NCBI RefSeq assembly: GCF_000969605.1
Contig: NZ_JZUE01000010.1
Location: forward strand, 169,473-233,472
Length of the DNA stretch: 64,000 nucleotides
DNA from: Aquincola tertiaricarbonis
GTDB taxonomy: Bacteria > Pseudomonadota > Gammaproteobacteria > Burkholderiales > Burkholderiaceae_C
Direction: 5' to 3'
Shown: positions 59,044 through 64,000 of the stretch, in pieces
How positions within the stretch are numbered: the stretch's first letter is position 1
How the letters are laid out: every line of letters begins with the position of its first letter
Program-made: the position numbers and the translations under genes
The notes under the pieces: model-generated
Database searches by the model: none
What the model was told of the DNA's origin: nothing
Seen by the model: only the letters and a program-made list of their open reading frames with translations

Positions 59044-59676
59044 TCAGCCCGTGCCGCCCGCTTCCCGCATGGCCTTCGCCAGCGCGGCCTGGCCACTGGC
59101 CTGCAGGCCCTGGATCGCACCTTCGCGGTCGGCCGGCTGGTGGTGCTGGTTGAGCTTGAACTTGCCTTGCAGCCGGGTCAGGCGCACCTCGATGCCGACG
59201 ATGTGCTGCATCAGCGTGGCCAGGTAGTCCGCCGGCGCGTCGGCCATCTTCCACGGCGCAGGCTGCGTGGCCTCGTGCTGGCGGGTCAGGCGGGCCACGA
59301 CGGCGCGCACGAACTTCTCGTCGTCGCGCACATGCAGCGTGCCATGGGCATGCACCGCCTCGTAGTTCCAGGTGGGCACGTAGCGGTGCGTCTGCTGCTT
59401 GCCGGGGTACCAGCTGGGCGAGATGTAGCCCTGCGCGCCGCGGAACACCACCAGCACCTCGGCGCCCTCCGGCACCTGCCGCCACACCGGATTCGCGCGT
59501 GCCACATGGGCCAGCAGCGTGCCCTGCGGCCCCTGCCCGGTGTCCAGCAGGAAGGGCAGGTGCTCGGCCTCCAGGCCGTCGCCGCTGCGGTAGGTGAGCA
59601 TGCCCAGGGCATGCTGCTGGATGAGGCGATGCAGCAGGGCGGCATCCGGCACGGCGAACTGGCTGGGCAGGTACAT
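59044..59676 (-). CDS. paiB: PaiB-like FMN-binding protein
   Basis: A 210-residue protein with the family opening MYLPSQFAVPD, GDGLEAEHLPFLLD, ARANPVWRQV and YISPSWYP, then NYEAVHAHG and the end KFKLNQHHQPADREGAIQGL. PaiB proteins bind FMN or haem and were first named as negative regulators in Bacillus. ATG 59676 fits the family; an ATG at 59706 adds ten residues and has only a weak ribosome site. It is divergent from the MocR gene, a common pairing. Confidence 0.9.
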   Translation of the reverse strand: MYLPSQFAVPDAALLHRLIQQHALGMLTYRSGDGLEAEHLPFLLDTGQGPQGTLLAHVARANPVWRQVPEGAEVLVVFRGAQGYISPSWYPGKQQTHRYVPTWNYEAVHAHGTLHVRDDEKFVRAVVARLTRQHEATQPAPWKMADAPADYLATLMQHIVGIEVRLTRLQGKFKLNQHHQPADREGAIQGLQASGQAALAKAMREAGGTG

Positions 59677-59714
59677 GGCGCGACTGTGCGCCCGAGCCGG
59701 ATTCATGGAAACAT

Positions 59715-59744
59715 CCAGTTCCACGCCATTCCACTGGACCAGTT
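59715..59744. promoter_or_regulatory. Repeats in the PaiB/MocR gap
   Basis: CCAGTT occurs at 59715-59720 and 59739-59744, 24 bases apart, and ACTGG (59733-59737) forms an inverted pair with the first copy. MocR-type regulators bind direct repeats of this kind in their own divergent promoters, so this is the likely autoregulatory site. Confidence 0.45.
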
Positions 59745-59750
59745 GCCGAG

Positions 59751-61298
59751 ATGCGCCACCCACCGCCCGTGCCACCGCCTGCCCCACCGGGCCTCAGCCG
59801 CCGGCTGTACGAGGAACTGCGCGCACGCATCCTGGACGGCACCCATGCCGCGGGTGCGCCGCTGCCGTCCACCCGGGCGCTGGCGGCCGAGCGGGGACTG
59901 TCGCGCGGCACCGTGTCGCTGGTGTACGAGCAGCTGGCGGCCGATGGCTTCATCACCACCCGCACCGGCGCCGCCAGCCGGGTGGCGCCGGGCGTGGCGC
60001 GCGCGGCATCGGCGCTGCGTGCGCCGGCCGCCCGCGGCCCGGCCGGGCGGTTGTCGGCAGTGGCCCGGCGCATTGCCGCGCTGGACATCCGCGACGCCGG
60101 CCCCACCGGCACCCGCGAGATCGACTTCGTCTACGGGCCGCTGGCGGGCGCGGACTTTCCCACCCTGGCCTGGATGAAGGCGCTGCGCGCCACCGAGCGG
60201 CAGCGCAGCGCGCGGCTGGAATACGAGGACCCGCGCGGCCACCTGGGCCTGCGGCGCGCGCTGCAGGCGCATTTGAGCCACAGCCGCGGCCTGGCCTGCA
60301 GCGTGGAGCAGCTGATGATCGTCAACGGCTCGCAGCAGGCGCTGGACCTGTGCGCGCGCTTGCTGGTGGATGCCGGCGATGGCGTGGTGATGGAGAACCC
60401 CGGCTACCGCATGGCCCAGCATGCCTTCGCCGCCTGCGGCGCGCGGCTGCTGCATGTGGACGTGGACGAGCACGGCCTGTGCACCGACCAGCTGGCGGCG
60501 CTGGGCCCGGCGCAGCTGGCCTTCGTCACGCCCACGCACCAGTTCCCCCTGGGCGGCTTCCTGCCGATGGCGCGCCGCCGGGCGCTGCTGGCCTGGGCCG
60601 CGCGCCGGCATGCCTGGATCATCGAGGACGACTACGACAGCGAGTACCGCTACGGCGTGCGACCGGAGGCCACGCTGCAGTCGCTGGACACCCACGGCCG
60701 GGTGATCCACGTGGGCACCTTCTCCAAGACGCTGTCGCCGCAGCTGCGGCTGGGCTACATGGTGCTGCCGGATGGGCTGGTGGATGTCTTCACCGCGGCC
60801 CGGCGCGTGGCCGACCGCCATGCCCCGACGGGCGTGCAGGCTGCGCTGGCGCGGCTGCTGGCCGACGGCAGCTACCAGCGCCATGTGCGCCGCATGCGGC
60901 GCCTGCAGCAGGCCCGTCAGCGTGCGCTGGTGGAGGCCCTGGCCCGGCATTTGGGCGAGGGCGTGCAGGTGCAGGGTGCGGCCAGCGGGCTGCATCTGGT
61001 GGCGTGGTTCACCGGCCTGCCGGCCAGCGCCGAGGGCGCGCTGGTGCAGGCCGCGCGCCAGCAGGACGTGCGGGTGTATCCCATCGGCCCGCTGTTCGAT
61101 GCCACGGCGCCACGCGCCCGGCGGCGGCCGGCGGGGCTGGTGATGGGGTATGCCCTGCTCGACAGGCCGACGATCGAGGAAGGCGTGCAAAGGCTGGCGG
61201 CTTGCGTGGCGCGGCTGATGCCATCCCGGGCGGCTGTCCGCCGCCGCCGGTCGACGCCTGCAGCGCAGGGTCGCGAGCTGCGTCGCAAGGCCGATTGA
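59751..61298 (+). CDS. MocR/GntR-family regulator with aminotransferase domain
   Basis: A 515-residue protein. A GntR winged helix is at residues ~12-80 (RRLYEELRARILDGTHAAGA, ALAAERGLSRGTVSLVYEQL). A fold-type I aminotransferase domain is at ~120-480, with MIVNGSQQALDLCARLL, IIEDDYDSEYRY and the PLP lysine in GTFSKTLSPQLRLGYM. MocR proteins such as PdxR sense PLP or amino compounds. It is divergent from paiB, which it probably regulates. The arginine-rich tail after residue 490 is longer than usual. Confidence 0.93.
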   Translation: MRHPPPVPPPAPPGLSRRLYEELRARILDGTHAAGAPLPSTRALAAERGLSRGTVSLVYEQLAADGFITTRTGAASRVAPGVARAASALRAPAARGPAGRLSAVARRIAALDIRDAGPTGTREIDFVYGPLAGADFPTLAWMKALRATERQRSARLEYEDPRGHLGLRRALQAHLSHSRGLACSVEQLMIVNGSQQALDLCARLLVDAGDGVVMENPGYRMAQHAFAACGARLLHVDVDEHGLCTDQLAALGPAQLAFVTPTHQFPLGGFLPMARRRALLAWAARRHAWIIEDDYDSEYRYGVRPEATLQSLDTHGRVIHVGTFSKTLSPQLRLGYMVLPDGLVDVFTAARRVADRHAPTGVQAALARLLADGSYQRHVRRMRRLQQARQRALVEALARHLGEGVQVQGAASGLHLVAWFTGLPASAEGALVQAARQQDVRVYPIGPLFDATAPRARRRPAGLVMGYALLDRPTIEEGVQRLAACVARLMPSRAAVRRRRSTPAAQGRELRRKAD

Positions 61299-61314
61299 AA
61301 GCGGGCCATGCGGC

Positions 61315-62613
61315 CTACCTGAGCTGCCGCCCCGTGTTGGAAGCAAAGGCACCGTGGGTCGGCAGATGCCCTCCGCCGGCATGCGCTGCCAGCTCGTCCA
61401 GCAGGATGTCCAGCGCCCTTCGATCCAGCGCCCGCAGCGCCTCGGCGCAGGCCGGGTCGTCTTCGGGCAGGAACGACGCGGCGCCGAAGTCGCTGAGCAG
61501 GGCGCCGACCTGGCCGTCGACCAGCAGGTTGTGGGCATACAGGTCGCCGTGCATCAGCCCGCGTCCATGCAGGTGCGCCATGGCCGATGCGGCCGCCTGG
61601 CCGATGCGGTCGGCCTGGTCGGCCGGCAACCGCAGGCCCGGGGCATACACGTCGCGGCTGCAGCTGCGCATGCTGGGCGGGCCCGCCAGCGGCGCCCAGT
61701 GGGCCGCCAGGCGCGGCAGCACCAGGCCCTGCCGGTGCTGCGGATGGTCGGCCAGCACGCCGTGCACGCCCACCAGTGCCGGATGGTCACCGGCGGCCAG
61801 CGTGGCGGCCATCTCGCACTGCGGCAGGCCGTCGCTGGTCACCTCGCCCTTGAACAGCTTCACCGCCACCGGGCGCGCCGCAGTGCCAGCACCAGGCTGC
61901 CATTGCGCGGCGTGGATCTGGCCCGAGGCGCCTTCGCCCAGCATTTCTTGTAGGGACAACTGCGCCCACGGGATGCGGCGCGCCGGGCTGCGTTCGGCCG
62001 CCGCGGCCTGCTCCCGCGCGGCGCTGAAGGGATTGCCCGCATGGGCCAGCCAGGCCAGACGCGGCAGCGCCAGCAGCTCGTCGGGCAGCGCGTCCTGCCG
62101 CCGCGCGAAGCGATTGGCCGCCAGCCGCAGCAGCTCCAGCCGCTGAAGCCGGCCGATGCCCGCGGGCAGCCGCGCCAGCCGGTTGCCGGCCAGCATCAGC
62201 TTCTGCATGCGGTGGCAGTCCGCCAGGGTGGCGGGCAGCTCGCCAATGCGGTTGTCGGTGAGGATCAGCCAGCGCAGCGTGGGCGCCAGCGCAGCGGCCG
62301 GCACCTCGGCGATCTGGTTGGCCTTGAAGCCCAGCGTGTCCAGCGCCGGCAGCCGGCCCAGCACCGCCGGCAGCATGGCGAAGCGGTTGCCCGAGGCGAA
62401 CAGCGTATGCAGGCGGCGGCATTGCGCCAGGCCGTCGGGCAGCGTGTGCAGCGCATTGCCGGAGACATCCAGCACCTCCAGCGTGTCGGCCAGCGACAGC
62501 ACCTGCGGCGGCAGCTCGGTCAGTCCGCAGTGGCGCAGGTCCAGGTGGGTGGCGCCTTGCAGCTGGCCGGTGAGCAGGCGGGCGAGTTGGGCGGCGGGGG
62601 TGTGGTTCGGCAT
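61315..62613 (-). CDS. Leucine-rich-repeat Ser/Thr protein kinase
   Basis: A 432-residue cytoplasmic protein. Residues ~20-205 hold about seven leucine-rich repeats of the LxxLPxxL bacterial type (LEVLDVSGNALHTLPDGLAQ, LMLAGNRLARLPAGIGRLQR). Residues ~220-420 are a protein kinase domain: glycine loop LGEGASGQIH, Lys in PVAVKLFKGE, catalytic loop LMHGDLYAHNLLVDG (HGD in place of HRD), metal-binding SDFGAA. The C lobe is short. It is a eukaryotic-like kinase with an LRR recognition domain; substrate unknown. It is convergent with the MocR gene (16 bases apart). Confidence 0.92.
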   Translation of the reverse strand: MPNHTPAAQLARLLTGQLQGATHLDLRHCGLTELPPQVLSLADTLEVLDVSGNALHTLPDGLAQCRRLHTLFASGNRFAMLPAVLGRLPALDTLGFKANQIAEVPAAALAPTLRWLILTDNRIGELPATLADCHRMQKLMLAGNRLARLPAGIGRLQRLELLRLAANRFARRQDALPDELLALPRLAWLAHAGNPFSAAREQAAAAERSPARRIPWAQLSLQEMLGEGASGQIHAAQWQPGAGTAARPVAVKLFKGEVTSDGLPQCEMAATLAAGDHPALVGVHGVLADHPQHRQGLVLPRLAAHWAPLAGPPSMRSCSRDVYAPGLRLPADQADRIGQAAASAMAHLHGRGLMHGDLYAHNLLVDGQVGALLSDFGAASFLPEDDPACAEALRALDRRALDILLDELAAHAGGGHLPTHGAFASNTGRQLR

Positions 62614-62649
62614 GGTCGGCGCGCATTGTCGGCCTGCCTTGCGGCCGCC

Positions 62650-63411
62650 TCACAAGTCCTCGTGGAACCCCGCAGCCCCTGCCCGCCAGTAGGCGGAGAT
62701 GCGGGCGGCCTCCTTGGGGTGGCCCTTGTCGCGCAGCAGCAGGTCGCGCACGCGGGCCATCAGGGTGGCCTCGCCGCCGGCCCAGGCGAAGCCTTCGCCC
62801 GCGGGCAGTGCCAGCGCCTGCAGCGACTGCAGCAGCGCCTCGGGGCTGTCCAGCCACTGCAGGTCGAGCGCCGCGGCGCTGTGCAGTGCGCGGCGGTCGG
62901 CGGCCTCCACCTGCAGCCGCACGATGGCGCGCGTGCCGGCGGGCAGTTCCTCCAGCCGGCGGTGGATGGCGGGCAGGGCGGCGGCGTCGCCGGCCAGCAG
63001 GTGCCAGTCGCAGTCGGTGGGCACCACCATGGAGCCGCGCGGCCCGCCGATGGTGGCGGCCATGCCCGGCGCGGCCTGCGCGGCCCAGGCCGCGGCTGGG
63101 CCGTGGCCATGCAGCGCGAATTCGATGGTGAGTTCGCGCGCCGCGGTGCTGAAGCGCCGCGGCGTGTAGTCGCGCCGCACCGGCTCCGTGCCCGGCGGGC
63201 CGTCGAGCATGAACTTCACATGGTCGTCAAAGCCGGCGGAGGCGAAGTCGGCCAGCGACTCGCCGCCGAAGGTGATGCTGGCGAAATGCGGGCTGATGCG
63301 CTGCACCCGCAGCACCTGCAGCTCGCGCCGGCGCAGCTCGTGGCGGATGCGCTGGATGCGGCGCTGCGTGGATGCGGGTGCCTCGGTGGCCGTTGCGTGG
63401 TCGATGGACAT
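62650..63411 (-). CDS. Siderophore-interacting FAD protein (SIP family)
   Basis: A 253-residue ferric-siderophore reductase-like protein. It has the FAD motif RRDYTPRRFS, the GPRGSMVVP turn, the NAD(P)-side segment WHLLAGDAAALPAIHRRLEE and the C-terminal AYWRAGAAGFHEDL. It would release iron from siderophores in the cytoplasm by reduction. It is divergent from the MarR gene; 21 bases separate its start from the upstream MarR start. Confidence 0.93.
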   Translation of the reverse strand: MSIDHATATEAPASTQRRIQRIRHELRRRELQVLRVQRISPHFASITFGGESLADFASAGFDDHVKFMLDGPPGTEPVRRDYTPRRFSTAARELTIEFALHGHGPAAAWAAQAAPGMAATIGGPRGSMVVPTDCDWHLLAGDAAALPAIHRRLEELPAGTRAIVRLQVEAADRRALHSAAALDLQWLDSPEALLQSLQALALPAGEGFAWAGGEATLMARVRDLLLRDKGHPKEAARISAYWRAGAAGFHEDL

Positions 63412-63421
63412 GGTGGCGTGG

Positions 63422-63471
63422 ATTGGTGGACAATGTCATCCATCATGAAGCGCAAAGTTGATTTTGTCAAC
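63422..63471. promoter_or_regulatory. Inverted repeats at the SIP/MarR start region
   Basis: GTTGA-TTTTG-TCAAC (63457-63471) and ATTG-GTGGA-CAAT (63422-63434) flank the MarR start. Both are symmetric and AT-richer than the surroundings. They are candidates for MarR binding and would cover both divergent promoters. Confidence 0.4.
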
Positions 63472-63924
63472 CAATCGGAGGCCGACGAGGTCTTCGATGC
63501 CATCCACGGCCTGATGCACCTGGTGCGCGCGCGCCAGTACCGCGTGCTGCGTGATTCGCCCCATGAGATCACCCACCTGGAGGGCAAGGTGCTGGGCTTC
63601 TTCGGCCGCCATCCCGGCGCGATGGCCGGCGACCTGGCCGCGCATTCGGGGCGGGACAAGGCGCAGATCGCGCGGCTGCTGGCCGGGCTGAAGGAGCGCG
63701 GCCTGCTGCAGGCCGAGGTGGACGAGGCCGACCGCCGCAAGACGCGGCTGCACCTGAGCGACGCCGGCCGCGAGCTGCTGCGCACCACCCAGCGCAGCCT
63801 GCGCGAGGTGACGCAGCGCAGCCTGCAGGGCTTCAGCGCGGAAGAGCGGGCGCAGCTGCTGGCGCTGCTGCGCCGGGTGCGGGGCAACCTCGACGAGGCC
63901 GAGGCGCAGGACGCGGCCGGCTAG
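63433..63924 (+). CDS. MarR-family transcriptional regulator
   Basis: A 163-residue winged-helix regulator: AIHGLMHLVRARQYRVLRDS, the helix-turn-helix in AGDLAAHSGRDKAQIARLLA, the wing in VDEADRRKTRLHLSDAGREL and C-terminal dimerisation helices. An ATG at 63445 would give 159 residues. Its divergence from the siderophore-interacting gene suggests it controls that gene, although the inducer is not obvious. Confidence 0.92.
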   Translation: MSSIMKRKVDFVNQSEADEVFDAIHGLMHLVRARQYRVLRDSPHEITHLEGKVLGFFGRHPGAMAGDLAAHSGRDKAQIARLLAGLKERGLLQAEVDEADRRKTRLHLSDAGRELLRTTQRSLREVTQRSLQGFSAEERAQLLALLRRVRGNLDEAEAQDAAG

Positions 63925-63930
63925 GAGTCT

Positions 63931-63948
63931 GCGCGGCAGAAGCCGCGC
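63931..63948 (+). terminator. Hairpin after MarR gene
   Basis: GCGCGGC-AGAA-GCCGCGC, a perfect seven-base stem with a tetraloop, seven bases after the MarR stop. No T run follows, so it is a possible Rho-assisted end or an mRNA stabiliser. The rest of the window to 64000 shows no gene. Confidence 0.5.
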
Positions 63949-64000
63949 CGCCTGCTAGCCTGCGGCTTGACGCACGGCTCCCCCGAGCCCCCTCCGAGAG

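Noticed and set aside
1..64000. CRISPR arrays, tRNA or rRNA genes, insertion sequences and phage attachment sites
   Set aside because: None seen; no regularly spaced repeats, cloverleaf genes or transposase/integrase motifs.

Overview
The window is about 70 % GC and densely packed with genes on both strands. It looks like a chromosomal segment of a betaproteobacterium of the order Burkholderiales, plausibly from the Rubrivivax/Leptothrix/Roseateles side (inference). The reasons are a Burkholderiales-type trimeric porin, a Bug/TctC solute receptor, PEP-CTERM exported proteins, a uronate dehydrogenase cluster and MocR/PaiB and SIP/MarR divergent pairs. I see no rRNA, tRNA, CRISPR array, insertion sequence or replication origin.

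Layout. 1-2 kb: two tandem chemoreceptors. 2-5.4 kb: exonuclease III, a PEP-CTERM protein of lower GC and a frameshifted exported membrane protein. 5.6-7.3 kb: a DGPF/YCII protein with an ECF42-type sigma factor. 7.3-10.2 kb: three small redox/NTF2 genes divergent from a LysR regulator. 10.1-16.8 kb: a uronate/aldarate catabolic cluster (uronate dehydrogenase; divergent GntR regulator, Bug receptor, enolase-superfamily dehydratase, RraA-like aldolase, SMP-30 lactonase, porin). 16.8-21 kb: a truncated remnant, an orphan ACT-domain protein with a branched-chain leader peptide and attenuator-like hairpins, a PEP-CTERM protein, an SDR and a LysR regulator with an internal deletion. 20.4-27.4 kb: a signalling operon (1232-residue soluble kinase, receiver-like protein, membrane coiled-coil protein) and small membrane proteins. 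27.5-34.4 kb: a terminal oxidase cluster (CtaG-like protein, cytochrome b, two cytochromes c, CoxB with haem c, a CoxA-CoxC fusion and a small subunit). 34.4-37.3 kb: a hybrid sensor kinase.

37.4-43.6 kb is the most interesting region. An ECF sigma factor is followed by a 179-residue protein, a TPR-CHAT protease, a lipoprotein subtilase and a secreted beta-solenoid protein. Three intergenic gaps in this block share the same two-part element, GTAT(CAA/TTC)-N16-TCTGTRGG, with identical spacing. I read this as the promoter of the local sigma factor, so the block would be one self-contained regulon in which a CHAT protease and a sigma factor are linked, as in the Csx30/RpoE/TPR-CHAT module of type III-E CRISPR but without any CRISPR component here.

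43.7-48.2 kb: a Tat-exported phospholipase C, DUF72 and DUF445 proteins. 48.2-57.1 kb: a seven-gene minus-strand run (EthD-like protein, TRAP receptor, 2OG oxygenase, Tat-exported TIM barrel, two PEP-CTERM proteins, PQQ-type dehydrogenase with a cupredoxin-like domain) opposite an IclR regulator. 57.2-64 kb: a lipoprotein nucleoside hydrolase behind PurR/LacI-type operators, the PaiB/MocR pair, a leucine-rich-repeat protein kinase and a siderophore-interacting protein divergent from a MarR regulator.
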